The notes: generated from the letters alone by a model not told the origin. A stretch of DNA of 64,000 nucleotides from PALSA-505 sp963702235 (GCA_963702235.1 CAVPBZ010000026.1:124001-188000); one strand, 5' to 3'. Counted from the first letter of the stretch, positions 25,412 through 33,929 are shown. Numbers and translations: made by a program.

Positions 25412-26914
25412 GTGAGAGCGCGGCCCGCGGCCGGGCAGGCTGCCCCGCCAGCCCTAGACCCAGCCCCGGACGTGGTGCGGCGGGCGCGGCTGGCGGTCTT
25501 CTGGGTGTTCTGCCTGTGCGGCGTGATCTGCTCGCTGTGGAGCACCTCGGTGCCGACCATCAACGCCCGTCTTCACCTGGGCGAGACGCGGCTCGGCTTC
25601 GTGCTGCTGATGACCGGGGCGGGGGCCGTCGCCGTGATGCCGCTGACGGGCCGGCTGTGCGACCGGCTGGGCAGCCGCTGGGTGCTGCGCGCGGGCGCGC
25701 CGCTGAGCGCGATCACCCTCATCGGGCCCGCGCTGGCCCGGAGCTTTCCTGTGCTGCTGGCCACTGCCTTCCTGCTCGGCGGCGGCATCGGCTCGCTGGA
25801 CGTGGGCATGAACGCGCACGCGATCGCGGTCGAGCGGCGCTACGGGCGGTCGATCATGTCCGCCTTCCACGGGTTCTGGAGTGTCGGCGGCGTGCTCGGC
25901 AGCGCGGTCATCGCGACCGGGCTGCACCTGCGGGTGAGCGATCCGCTGCTGATGATCGGCGGCGCGGTCGCGTCCGCGCTGCTGCTCATCGTGCCCGGGC
26001 CGCTGCTGCTGCCGCGGCATCAGGAGGCGCCCCCGGGCCAGGCGGGCGGCCACAGGCCCGGGGAGCAGCCGGCCGCGGGCAGCACTCCCGGTGGCCAGGC
26101 TGCGGGCAGTGCGTCCGCGGAGCTGGCCGCGGGCAGTCTTCCCGGCGGTCACGCTGCAGCCATCGCGTCCGCGGATCCGGCACCAGGCAGTCTTCCCGGC
26201 GGCCAGGCTGCGGGCATCACGCCGCAGGTCCCTGCGGCGGCGGACATCGGGTCCGGGGAGCCGGCGGCGGCCGGCGTCACGTCCCGGGAGCCGGCGGCGG
26301 GCATCGCGTCCCGGCATGCGGTCGTGCTGCTGCTCGGGGTCGTCGCCTCAGCTGGCTTCATCTGCGAGGGGGCCGCCTACAACTGGGCGCCGCTGCACGC
26401 GATCAGGGAACTGCACGCGGCCCCGGCGACCGCGGCGCTGGCCTACACCGTCTTCGCCACCGCGCTGATGACCGGCAGGCTGACCGGCGACCGGCTGCAC
26501 CGCCGCCTCGGGCCGGTGCGCGCCATCGGCTGGGCCGGCGGCATCGCGGTCTGCGGCTACCTGCTCGTGCTGCTGGCGCCGTCGCTGCCGGCCGGCTGGC
26601 TGGCGTGCGACTACGCCGGATGGGCCGTGACCGGGCTCGGGCTCGCCACCGTGGTGCCGGCCGTCTTCAGCGCCGTCGGCGTGCTGGAGCGAGGCGTGGG
26701 CCGGACGCTGTCGCGGGTGGTGGCGTTCGGCTACGCGGGGGAGCTCGCCGGGCCCGCGGTCATCGGCCCGCTCGCCGGCGCGACATCGCTGCGGGTAGCC
26801 ATGCTCGTGCCGGCGGGTCTGGCCGCGCTCATTGCCGTGCTCGGGCCGGTGGCCGTCATCCGGGCGACAGTTCATCAGCCCGCAAAAAAACCGCGCCGGC
26901 TGGGTACAGCCTGA
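25412..26914 (+). CDS. MFS transporter with long low-complexity central loop
   Basis: 500 residues from a GTG 13 bases after the cupin stop. Twelve hydrophobic segments with an MFS loop-2 motif (GRLCDRLGSRWVLRAG) and the FHGFWSVGGVLGS pattern of the YbjJ/fucose-permease-like group. The cytoplasmic loop between helices 6 and 7 (about 205-300) is expanded by roughly 90 residues of repeated PGGQAAG / ExAAGS units, normally 30-40 residues long. Substrate unknown. Confidence 0.85.
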   Translation: MRARPAAGQAAPPALDPAPDVVRRARLAVFWVFCLCGVICSLWSTSVPTINARLHLGETRLGFVLLMTGAGAVAVMPLTGRLCDRLGSRWVLRAGAPLSAITLIGPALARSFPVLLATAFLLGGGIGSLDVGMNAHAIAVERRYGRSIMSAFHGFWSVGGVLGSAVIATGLHLRVSDPLLMIGGAVASALLLIVPGPLLLPRHQEAPPGQAGGHRPGEQPAAGSTPGGQAAGSASAELAAGSLPGGHAAAIASADPAPGSLPGGQAAGITPQVPAAADIGSGEPAAAGVTSREPAAGIASRHAVVLLLGVVASAGFICEGAAYNWAPLHAIRELHAAPATAALAYTVFATALMTGRLTGDRLHRRLGPVRAIGWAGGIAVCGYLLVLLAPSLPAGWLACDYAGWAVTGLGLATVVPAVFSAVGVLERGVGRTLSRVVAFGYAGELAGPAVIGPLAGATSLRVAMLVPAGLAALIAVLGPVAVIRATVHQPAKKPRRLGTA

Positions 26915-27186
26915 ACTGCCTCGACTTCCGCGCCTCCGGCGCGGGCACGAGCACGATCTGCACGACGGGTCAGGGCGTCCTCGGCTACCTCAAGGTCGTC
27001 ACCGCCGCCGTGAGCTTCGAGATCAAGAGTTACTCGCCGTCCCCGCCGGCGTCGCTGTTCGCGCTGCCCAAGGGAGCCAAGATCACCGGGGCCAAGGGCA
27101 AGGGCTGGCCGCGGCGGGGCCGGCCGCGGCGGGGCCGGCCGGGCAGCGCCGTCACGGGCGGCGGGCGAGCTCGCAGCCGAACGTGA
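26884..27186 (+). pseudogene. 3' fragment of a secreted protein gene
   Basis: In a different frame from the transporter's last codons runs a protein-like stretch: AGYSLNCLDFRASGAGTST, ICTTGQGVLGYLKV, FEIKSYSPSPPASLFALP. It has a cysteine pair and looks like the C-terminal part of an actinobacterial lipoprotein-type domain. It has no start codon or ribosome-binding site of its own. It then degrades into an Arg/Gly repeat (GRPRRGRPG). The 5' part was apparently lost at the A-run around 26884. Confidence 0.55.
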
Positions 27187-27639
27187 TGCCCTGCCGCAGC
27201 CGGCCGCCGCCCCGCACCAGCGCCAGGAACCCGCCCGGCCGCAGCCATTGCCGGCCGCGGGCGGCGATGGTCTCCCGGCGCAGCCGGTGAAACGCGTTCC
27301 CGATCCCGACCAGGTCGAAGGACTCCCGGGCGCGGCCAGGTCCTCGGCGGCGCAGGCCAGGAAGCGGATCGCGCCGAGGCCTGCCGCCGCGGCCTTCTGC
27401 CGGGCGAACCCGATCATGTCCGGCTCCTGGTCGACCGCCCAGACCCCGGCGAAGCGTCCGTGCAGCGCGAAGGTGAGCTGGCCGGTGCCGCAGGCCAGGT
27501 CGAGCAGCCTGCCCTGACCGCCGGCCCCGCACCGCCCGGCCAGATCCTCGATGAGGTCCGGCGGATACGGCACCCGGAAGCGGTCGTAGTAGCCGGCGAT
27601 GCCGCGGTACAGGTCGCGCCGGAACTGCAGGCCGTCCAC
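27152..27639 (-). pseudogene. frameshifted, 3'-truncated class I SAM-dependent methyltransferase
   Basis: GTG at 27639 (QFRRDLYRGIAGYYDRFR). Motif I is intact: RLLDLACGTGQLTFAL, then VDQEPDMIGFAR. At about 27325-27327, a C run on the plus strand, one base is missing; the protein continues in the next frame as ESFDLVGIGNAFHRLRRE and WLRPGGFLALV, then ends at 27152. It totals about 160 residues against roughly 250 for the family, so the C-terminus is also gone. The loss point abuts a GC-rich direct repeat at about 27108-27140. Confidence 0.7.
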
Positions 27640-27739
27640 GTGCCCATTGTCGCGGCCGGGGCGGCAGTCATTGACCGGCGCGGGCGTGCCGTGGTACGGC
27701 AGCCAGAGACGCTGTTGTCTGCGGAAAGGGATGAACCTG

Positions 27740-28555
27740 ATGGCTGCCAAGTCCAAGCTCTCGCTGCTCGACCTCGGCCGCATGGATGTCAACGATGGCT
27801 TCTTCATCCGCGGCTGCACCGCCGCCCTGCAGTCCAACCCGAACCCCAGCTTCGAGCGGCGCCGGGTCGCGGTCATCGCCGGGCTCGTCGAGCACCCGAC
27901 GGCGGGGCCGATCCTGTTCGACACCGGCTGCTGCCAGGACGCGGAACAAAAATGGCCCGCGCCCGCGTGGGAAGCGTTCCCGCGCAACGTCTACTCCGAA
28001 GAGCATCAGCTGGAGAACGCGCTGGCCTCGGTCGGCTACGGCATCGCCGACATCCGCGCGGTCGTCATGGGTCACCTGCACCTCGACCACGCGGGCGGCC
28101 TGGAGAAGTTCGTCGGCACGAACACGCCCATCTACGCGCACGAGCTGGAGATCAAGGAGCACTACTACGCCGTCGCCACCAAGGAGGACATCGGCGCTTA
28201 CCTGCCGGGGGACCTGAACTGGCAGCTGAACTGGCAGCCGCTGCACCGCGACGAGACCGAGCTGTTCGACGGGCTCATCGTGCGGCACATGCCCGGCCAC
28301 ACCCCGGGCCTGCTGACCATGCAGCTCGAGACCCAGAATTCCGGAGTCTTCATGCTGAACTCCGACCTCTACCACGTGCGGGACGTGTTCGAGCAGGACC
28401 TGACTCAGGGCTGGCTGGGCCGCGACTCGCATGACTGGCACCGCTCGCACCGCTGGATGCGGCAGCTGCAGAAGCGCTATGACGCCACCATGGTGTACGG
28501 CCACGACGCGACGGTCCTGGAAGAGCTCATGAAGCAGGCCAAGACCTTCGACTGA
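27740..28555 (+). CDS. MBL-fold N-acyl-homoserine lactonase-family hydrolase
   Basis: 271 residues. Metal-binding motif HLHLDHAGG, further His in RHMPGHTPG, Asp in MLNSDLYHV and the last His in VYGHDATV, which together fit the AHL-lactonase (AiiA/AttM-like) branch of metallo-beta-lactamases. These open lactone rings of quorum signals; in actinomycetes the target might instead be a butyrolactone (inference). The start at 27740 has AAAGGG about nine bases upstream; an ATG nine bases earlier is too close to it. Confidence 0.82.
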   Translation: MAAKSKLSLLDLGRMDVNDGFFIRGCTAALQSNPNPSFERRRVAVIAGLVEHPTAGPILFDTGCCQDAEQKWPAPAWEAFPRNVYSEEHQLENALASVGYGIADIRAVVMGHLHLDHAGGLEKFVGTNTPIYAHELEIKEHYYAVATKEDIGAYLPGDLNWQLNWQPLHRDETELFDGLIVRHMPGHTPGLLTMQLETQNSGVFMLNSDLYHVRDVFEQDLTQGWLGRDSHDWHRSHRWMRQLQKRYDATMVYGHDATVLEELMKQAKTFD

Positions 28556-28584
28556 GGCGGTCCTCCGCGACGTCCGGCTCGTCG

Positions 28585-28706
28585 TTCACGGGCACGGCAT
28601 GCCCTGCCCTGGGCTGTTCACGGGCAGGGCATGTCCTGGACTTTTCACGGGCGGGGCATCCCCCGGGCCGTTTACGGGCGGGGGCCCTCCACGGGCACGG
28701 CATGCC
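28585..28706. repeat. tandem duplications of the oxidoreductase gene's 3' end
   Basis: Four copies of a TT(C/T)ACGGGC(A/G)-GGCATG-like unit start at 28585, 28617, 28644 and 28671, with a fifth partial at about 28689. On the minus strand they repeat the last codons and the stop: the gene ends CCG-TAA and each copy offers CCG-TGA in the same register or nearby. Confidence 0.8.
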
Positions 28707-29724
28707 CGGCGGCGAGCAGCGCCGTGTCGAGCACCCGCTGCACGTGCGCCGAGCTGCGCACCGTGGGCATCGTGCCCGGGTAACGGACGGCCGTGCCGGC
28801 GATGACCGCGAGCAGGTCACGCACGTGGCGGGTCACGCAGGTGGCCTTGCCCGGCGCGCCCGGCGCGAGGCCGGCCTCGCTGACGACCTCCCCGGACGGC
28901 GCGTACCTGATGTACCGCTCGCGGCTGTCCGGGTCGTCGCCGAGCCGGACGTCGGCCCTTCCCTCCGAGCCGTGCAGTCGCAGCCGGATGCCGGGGAAGC
29001 CGCCACCGAGCACCCAGCTCGTGACCAGCGTGCCCAGGGCGCCGGACCGGTAGCGCAGCTGCACGGTCGCGATGTCGTCGAGGACGGCCTGCGGCACGAC
29101 CGTCGCGAAATTCGCCGCGACGTGGCTGGCGGGGCCGAGCAGCCAGCAGCCGAGGTCAACCACGTGCGCGCCGTACTCGAATATCGCGCCGCCGCCAGCG
29201 TGCCGCGGATCGCCCTTCCAGGTCAGCGGCCGGCCAACGACCGGGTGGAACTGCGGGTTGTGCTCGTGCAGCTCGAGCAGCCACGGCGTCCCGAGCCGTC
29301 CGGCCTGCAGGTCTCGGCGCAGCTGCTGCACCGCGTCGCTGTACCGGAACGAGAAGCCGACCGTGGCGGCAATCCCGGCCTGCTCGACGGCGTCGGCCAG
29401 CAGCTCGGCGTCGGCCGCGGAGTTGGCCAGCGGTTTCTCGCAGAAGACGGCCAGTCCGGCCGCCGCGGCCCGGCTGATGGCCACCGGGTGGTGGTCGTCG
29501 GGGGTGCTGACCACGAGCAGGCCGAGGCCCGGCTCGGCGGCGAGCATCTCCTCCAGTCCCGGGTAGACGTGCCCGATGTCCAAGGCGGCCGCGAACCGGC
29601 GGGCCCGCGGCAAATCCGGGTCCGCGCAGGCCACGATGGTGACGCCCGGGATCGCGCGGAGCGCGGGGCCCAGGCCGTCCCGGGCCCAGTCACCGGTGCC
29701 CACCATAGCCACCGCGATGTTCAC
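28672..29724 (-). CDS. Gfo/Idh/MocA-family NAD(P)-dependent oxidoreductase
   Basis: 350 residues. Rossmann start AVAMVGTGDWARDGLGPAL, STPDDHH, the catalytic-loop FCEKPLANS, and GGGAIFEYGAHVVDLGCWLLG in the C-terminal sheet domain. Family members oxidise or reduce sugars, inositols or related compounds. The start is ambiguous: GTG codons at 29724, 29742 and 29760 are in frame, each with GGAG six or so bases upstream. The 29724 codon is closest to the Rossmann strand and was chosen. Confidence 0.88.
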   Translation of the reverse strand: MNIAVAMVGTGDWARDGLGPALRAIPGVTIVACADPDLPRARRFAAALDIGHVYPGLEEMLAAEPGLGLLVVSTPDDHHPVAISRAAAAGLAVFCEKPLANSAADAELLADAVEQAGIAATVGFSFRYSDAVQQLRRDLQAGRLGTPWLLELHEHNPQFHPVVGRPLTWKGDPRHAGGGAIFEYGAHVVDLGCWLLGPASHVAANFATVVPQAVLDDIATVQLRYRSGALGTLVTSWVLGGGFPGIRLRLHGSEGRADVRLGDDPDSRERYIRYAPSGEVVSEAGLAPGAPGKATCVTRHVRDLLAVIAGTAVRYPGTMPTVRSSAHVQRVLDTALLAAGHAVPVEGPRP

Positions 29725-29775
29725 GTCAGTCTCCGTGTTCACGTCAGTCTCCGTGTTCACGTCATTCTCCGCGCA
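29722..29775 (-). repeat. triplicated ribosome-binding site and start codon
   Basis: An 18-bp unit GTGAACACGGAGACTGAC occurs twice in tandem on the minus strand and is followed by a third GTGAAC. Each GTG has its own GGAG, so the gene has three equivalent in-frame starts spaced 18 bases apart, adding six residues (VNTETD) each. Confidence 0.9.
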
Positions 29776-29908
29776 CGGGCACCCGGCATGATAGTCGACA
29801 ATCGACTGGCGGAGCGGGTGAGGGCAGGCCGCCGCTGGTTTCCCTGGCAGCGGCACGCGGGTCATGCGGCCGTCGGAGATGTCGGCGGGGGGTGGCATGC
29901 TGTCCGGC

Positions 29909-30499
29909 ATGACCGGATCCGATCCGAAGGCGGACCTTCACCGTTACCTGCAGGCGGGTCGTGAGGCCCTCGTATGGAAGCTCGACGGGCTCTCGGAGTA
30001 CGACATCCGCCGCCCGATGACGCCGACGGGCACCAACCTGCTGGGCCTGATCAAGCACGTGGCCAGCGTCGAGCTGGGCTACTTCGGCGACACGTTCGGG
30101 CGGCCGTCCGGCGAGCCGCTGCCGTGGTTGGAGCCCGGCGCCGAGCCTAACGCGGACATGTGGGCGACCGCGGAGGAGTCGCGCGAGCAGATCGTGGGGC
30201 TGTATCACCGCGCCTGGGCACACTCGGACGCGACGATCGACGCGCTGCCGCTGGACGCGACCGGCCGGGTGCCGTGGTGGCCGGCCGAGCGGGCGGAGGT
30301 GACGCTCCACCGGATCCTCGTGCACATGGTCGCCGAGACCGACCGGCACGCCGGGCACGCCGATATCGTCCGCGAGCTCATCGACGGGACCGTGGGGCTG
30401 CGCGCGGATAACGACAATATGGCGCCCGGCGACCTGTCGTGGTGGGAGGACTACCGCAGCCGGCTGGAGACCGCGGCGCAGGAAGCCGGCAAGGCTTAA
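29909..30499 (+). CDS. DinB-family protein
   Basis: 196 residues of the DinB/YfiT fold: ADLHRYLQAGREALVWKLDGL, then NLLGLIKHVASVELGYFG (first metal His) and HRILVHMVAETDRHAGHADIVREL (remaining His pair). Likely a metal-dependent thiol (mycothiol) enzyme. An alternative ATG at 29897 adds four residues. The divergent region to the oxidoreductase has a small palindrome AGTCGA-CAA-TCGACT at 29793-29807 that could be an operator. Confidence 0.87.
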   Translation: MTGSDPKADLHRYLQAGREALVWKLDGLSEYDIRRPMTPTGTNLLGLIKHVASVELGYFGDTFGRPSGEPLPWLEPGAEPNADMWATAEESREQIVGLYHRAWAHSDATIDALPLDATGRVPWWPAERAEVTLHRILVHMVAETDRHAGHADIVRELIDGTVGLRADNDNMAPGDLSWWEDYRSRLETAAQEAGKA

Positions 30500-30533
30500 C
30501 CGCGTCCCGCGGCCTGAGGGGCGTCCGCCGGGC

Positions 30534-31181
30534 TCAGTCGCGCGCTCGGCCCGGACGGGACCAGCCGCGGCGTTCGCTCTCGTCGATCAAATCCTTGCCC
30601 GCCTGCCACAGCGACGCCGATGCCTGCCCGATGACGGCCTTGCGCGCTCGCGAGTCGTCGGCGGTCACCCCAGGCGTCCGCCAGCTGCCGCCGCGTGCCA
30701 TCCAGTTGAGCAGCAGCGGCTCGAACCTGTCCACGGCCTTGGCGAACCGGGCTTCCGGGGTCTTCTCTGCCTCGAATTCGTCCCACAGCGCCCGCACCCG
30801 CGCGGCCTGGTCCGCCGGCAGCAGCCCGAACAGCAGCCCGGCCGCGGCGGTCTCCCGTTCCTGCTGGTCGGCGGCCATCGCCGTGTCGTACAGCGGGGTG
30901 TCCCCGGCGTGAATCTCCACCAGGTCGTGCACCACGACCAGCTCGATCGTGTGCCCCACGTCGATCTCCTCATCGGCGTGCTCAGCCAGGATGATGACCA
31001 TCAGCGCGAGATGCCAGGAGTGCTCGGCGTCGTTCTCCCGCCGGTCCGCGGCGGCCAGCGGCGACTGCCGCAGGACCGTCTTCAGCCGGTCGGCCTCGAT
31101 GAGGAAGGTCAGCTGCTGGCGCAGCCGGGCATCGATCGTCTCGGGGAAGGGATTAGTCTGCGCCAGCGGCTGGGGATTCAT
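30534..31181 (-). CDS. HD-domain phosphohydrolase (YfbR/HDDC2-like)
   Basis: 215 residues. The metal-binding set is visible: ENDAEHSWHLALM (His), VVVHDLVEIHAGD (His-Asp), and a later Asp in FAKAVDRFEPLLLN. This matches the HD hydrolases related to 5'-deoxynucleotidase YfbR and HDDC2. The ATG at 31181 starts just before PQPLAQTNPFPE; the earlier open frame is repetitive. It converges on the DinB gene with 34 bases between. Confidence 0.87.
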   Translation of the reverse strand: MNPQPLAQTNPFPETIDARLRQQLTFLIEADRLKTVLRQSPLAAADRRENDAEHSWHLALMVIILAEHADEEIDVGHTIELVVVHDLVEIHAGDTPLYDTAMAADQQERETAAAGLLFGLLPADQAARVRALWDEFEAEKTPEARFAKAVDRFEPLLLNWMARGGSWRTPGVTADDSRARKAVIGQASASLWQAGKDLIDESERRGWSRPGRARD

Positions 31182-31299
31182 GTACCCATTGTCCCGCCGT
31201 CGGCCGCGAGCGCCGGCCTGCGCCGGCTGGTGCCGGCTGGTGCCGGCGCGTCCGGTCGGCATGCTTGTGGGCGTGTCCGCTGCCCCCGATACTGCTCAC

Positions 31300-31692
31300 A
31301 TGGGCGATCGAAATGTGCTGGGTGGCGAGCTAGAGCCGTGCGGCACCGACCCGGTCACCGGCTTCTACCGTGATGGCTGCTGCAACACCGGCCCGGAGGA
31401 CCTCGGCAGTCACACGATCTGCGCGGTGGTGACCGGCGAGTTCCTTGACCACCAGCGCCAGATCGGTAACGACCTCAGCACCCCGGCTCCCCAGTTCGGG
31501 TTCCCGGGGCTGGTCCCGGGGGACCGCTGGTGCGTGACGGCGGCCAACTGGCTGCGCGCTCATCATGACGGCGTCGGTGCGCCCGTCGTCCTGGCCTCCA
31601 CGCACGCGCGTGCTCTGGACATCGTCCCGCTCGCCGCGCTCAAGGAGCACGCGGTCAACGTCCCCGCCAGTCCCGCCGCGCTCGAGGAATGA
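31300..31692 (+). CDS. DUF2237-family protein
   Basis: 130 residues almost wholly covered by DUF2237: NVLGGELEPCGTDPVTGFY, CCNTGPEDLGSHTICAVVT, LSTPAPQFGFPGLVPGDRWC, and VVLASTHARALDIVPL. The family is widespread, of unknown function, with conserved Cys and Asp residues seen here. No good ribosome-binding site marks the start; GTG at 31273 or ATG at 31261 are possible and would add 9-13 residues. Confidence 0.85.
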   Translation: MGDRNVLGGELEPCGTDPVTGFYRDGCCNTGPEDLGSHTICAVVTGEFLDHQRQIGNDLSTPAPQFGFPGLVPGDRWCVTAANWLRAHHDGVGAPVVLASTHARALDIVPLAALKEHAVNVPASPAALEE

Positions 31693-31731
31693 GCGCCGAC
31701 GCAGCAGAGGCTCGCGGCAAGGGGGAGAGGG

Positions 31732-32481
31732 ATGACCACCACCGGCGTGGCCGTCGTCACCGGGGCAGGATCCGGAGTCGGCCGGAGAATCACGCAGGCC
31801 CTGCTCACCGTCGGCTGGCAGGTGGCGCTGGCCGGACGGCGCGAGGAGGCACTGCGGGAGACCGCAGCCGCTGCGCCCGCCGAGTCCGTGCTGGTGGTCC
31901 CGGCTGATGTCAGCGAGCCAGAGTCGGTCAGCGAGCTGTTCGAAGCGGTCCGGGACCGGTGGGGTCGGATCGACCTGCTGGTCAACAACGCAGGTGTCTT
32001 CGGCCCCGGCGGCGCGATCGACGAGATCTCCCTGGCCGACTGGCAGCAGATCGTTGACATCAACCTGACCGGCGCGTTCCTGTGCGCCCAGCAGGCCGTC
32101 CGGATGATGAAGGCCCAGTCCCCGGGCGGTGGCCGGATCATCAACAACGGCTCGATATCGGCGCATACCCCGCGGCCGGACAGCGTCGGCTACACCGCCA
32201 CGAAGCACGCCGTGACCGGGCTGACCAAGTCCATCGCCCTCGACGGGCGCCGGTTCGGCATAGCCTGCGGCCAGATCGACATCGGCAACGCCGCGACCGA
32301 CATGACGCAGGCCATCAGCCAGGGCGCGCGGCAGGCCGACGGCTCCCTGGCGCCCGAGCCCACTTTCGACGTGCAGCACGTCGCCGACGCTGTGCTCTAC
32401 ATGGCGTCGCTGCCGCTGGACGCCAACGTGCTGTTCATGACCATCACGGCCACGCGGATGCCCTACGTCGGCCGGGGCTGA
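31732..32481 (+). CDS. short-chain dehydrogenase/reductase
   Basis: 249 residues. TGAGSGVGRRI cofactor loop, NNAGVFG, active-site Ser in NNGSISAHTP and Tyr/Lys in VGYTATKHAV. Unlike the SDR at 24114, the C-terminal part (ADAVLYMASLPLDANVLFMT) resembles the SDRs with a short lid. GGGGGAGAGGG upstream of the ATG is an excellent ribosome-binding site. Substrate unknown. Confidence 0.9.
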   Translation: MTTTGVAVVTGAGSGVGRRITQALLTVGWQVALAGRREEALRETAAAAPAESVLVVPADVSEPESVSELFEAVRDRWGRIDLLVNNAGVFGPGGAIDEISLADWQQIVDINLTGAFLCAQQAVRMMKAQSPGGGRIINNGSISAHTPRPDSVGYTATKHAVTGLTKSIALDGRRFGIACGQIDIGNAATDMTQAISQGARQADGSLAPEPTFDVQHVADAVLYMASLPLDANVLFMTITATRMPYVGRG

Positions 32482-32493
32482 ACTGCCCGGCGC

Positions 32494-32583
32494 GTGATGG
32501 CGAAGCGTTTGTACTGCCTGGCCTGTGACGGCGAGCGTTCGTGCTGCTGGGCTGCTGGGGCATGCTTAACGCTTCGCCATCAC
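32494..32583. repeat. 17-bp inverted repeat element after the SDR gene
   Basis: CGTGATGGCGAAGCGTT at 32493-32509 and its perfect complement at 32568-32584. Inside is a diverged direct copy (GTGACGGCGAGCGTT at about 32524). So one core motif occurs three times, twice direct and once inverted. The rest of 32482-32825 holds no gene other than the next inverted repeat. Confidence 0.85.
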
Positions 32584-32683
32584 GGACGCCGCGGTCAGCG
32601 CCGCCGCGCGGCCCCTGGCTGGGCTGGATCAGCAGCCGCGATGCCGCTCACCGGCAGGGCCTAAGGAGCCTGGCGCATGATGA

Positions 32684-32721
32684 TGGAGCATTTGGGCTGC
32701 TATCACATAGGAGATGCTCCA
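32684..32721. repeat. second inverted repeat, upstream of the LigD-type polymerase gene
   Basis: TGGAGCAT at 32684-32691 and ATGCTCCA at 32714-32721. The flank GATGATGGAGCATTTGGGCTGC is similar to the core of the element at 32494, so it may be a diverged relative. It lies about 105 bases before the ATG at 32826. Confidence 0.6.
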
Positions 32722-32825
32722 CCATCTCATCCGCCGCGCGCCGACGCGCGCCCGCGCGGGCTCTGCGCGCCCCCGCTCGGCCGCTGCGCGCGACGGCGTG
32801 GGGCGCCATCAGGAAGAATGGCCGG

Positions 32826-33794
32826 ATGAGCAGTGCCGAGGAGCGCGACGGGGTATCGCTGACCAACCTCGACCAGCCGCTGTTCGACGGGGCGGATGCC
32901 ACCAAACGCGATCTGGTGGACTACCTCGACGCGGTAAGCGACCGCATCATCCCCGAACTGCGGGGCCGCCCGCTGTCCGTCATCCGGGTGCTCCGCGGCC
33001 AGGCGCCGTTCATGCAGAAGAACCTGCCCAAGTACACGCCGGACTGGGTCCAGACCGTGCAGCTGTGGGCGGAGTCCTCGCACCGCCAGGTGTCCTACGC
33101 GCTCTGTAACGACCGCCGCACACTGCTCTGGTTCGCCAATCAGCGTGCGATCGAGTACCACCCGACGCTGTTCCGGGCCAGTGACGGCTGGGATCACCCC
33201 ACCCACCTCGTGCTGGACCTCGACCCGCCGTCGCCGGACGCGTTCGAGCTGGCTGTCAGCGCCGCCCTGCTGGTCCGCGAGGCGCTGACCGAGGCCGGCC
33301 TGGCCGGCGCGGTGAAGACCAGCGGCGCCAAGGGCGTGCACGTGTTCGTGCCGGTCGAGGCCGGGGTGACCACGGAGGGGGTCGCGGCGGCCACCCGGGC
33401 GATCGCGGCCCGCGCCGAGCGGCTCGACCCCGCGCTCGCCACGACGGCGTTCATCCGCGATGACCGCGGCGGCAAGGTGTTCCTCGACTCGACCCGGGCC
33501 GGCGGGGCGACGGTCGCGGCGGCGTACAGCCCGCGCATCCGGCCGGGCACGCCGGTGTCGTTCCCGGTGCCCTGGGATCAGCTCGGCCGGATCGCGCCGG
33601 GGGACTTCACCGTGCGCACGGCCGCCCGGCTGATCGGCGATGGAAATCCGTGGGCCGAGCAGATGCCCGCGCCGCAGCCGCTGCCCCCCGGCCTGATCGA
33701 GGAGGGCCGGGCGATCCCGGTCGCCCGGGTACAGGCGATGCACGAGGGAAAGCGGCGCGCCCGCGCCCGCCGCGCCAGCGGGGAAGACAGCTAG
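32826..33794 (+). CDS. LigD-type polymerase domain protein (primase-polymerase of bacterial NHEJ)
   Basis: 322 residues, matching the stand-alone LigD polymerase domain. Motifs: LVLDLDPP (metal-binding Asp pair), TSGAKGVHVFVP (catalytic-site His), FLDSTRAGGATVAAAYSPR and GTPVSFPVPWDQL. These enzymes fill gaps or add ribonucleotides during non-homologous end joining. No Ku, ligase or phosphoesterase gene lies nearby, unlike many actinomycete operons. The start at 32826 is taken at the first conserved segment (SLTNLDQPLF); the longer frame upstream runs through the repeat region. Confidence 0.88.
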   Translation: MSSAEERDGVSLTNLDQPLFDGADATKRDLVDYLDAVSDRIIPELRGRPLSVIRVLRGQAPFMQKNLPKYTPDWVQTVQLWAESSHRQVSYALCNDRRTLLWFANQRAIEYHPTLFRASDGWDHPTHLVLDLDPPSPDAFELAVSAALLVREALTEAGLAGAVKTSGAKGVHVFVPVEAGVTTEGVAAATRAIAARAERLDPALATTAFIRDDRGGKVFLDSTRAGGATVAAAYSPRIRPGTPVSFPVPWDQLGRIAPGDFTVRTAARLIGDGNPWAEQMPAPQPLPPGLIEEGRAIPVARVQAMHEGKRRARARRASGEDS

Positions 33795-33854
33795 CCGGCT
33801 AGAGCTTCAGCATGAGCTGATCGATCTCCAGACGGGGCGGGCGTAATGTCCAGC

Positions 33855-33929
33855 GTGCCAGCGGTCGGCGTGCCAGCGGTCGGCGTGCCAGCGGTCGGCG
33901 TGCCAGCGGTCGGCGTGCCAGCGGTCAGC
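33855..33929. repeat. five tandem copies of a 15-bp unit
   Basis: GTGCCAGCGGTCGGC repeated five times (the last ends CAGC), followed by two decayed copies to about 33958. The array lies between convergent genes and is not translated in any supported ORF. Confidence 0.95.

Noticed and set aside
26875..27987. 370-codon minus-strand open frame
   Set aside because: Only its centre is methyltransferase-like; both ends are out-of-frame or antisense to the MBL gene.
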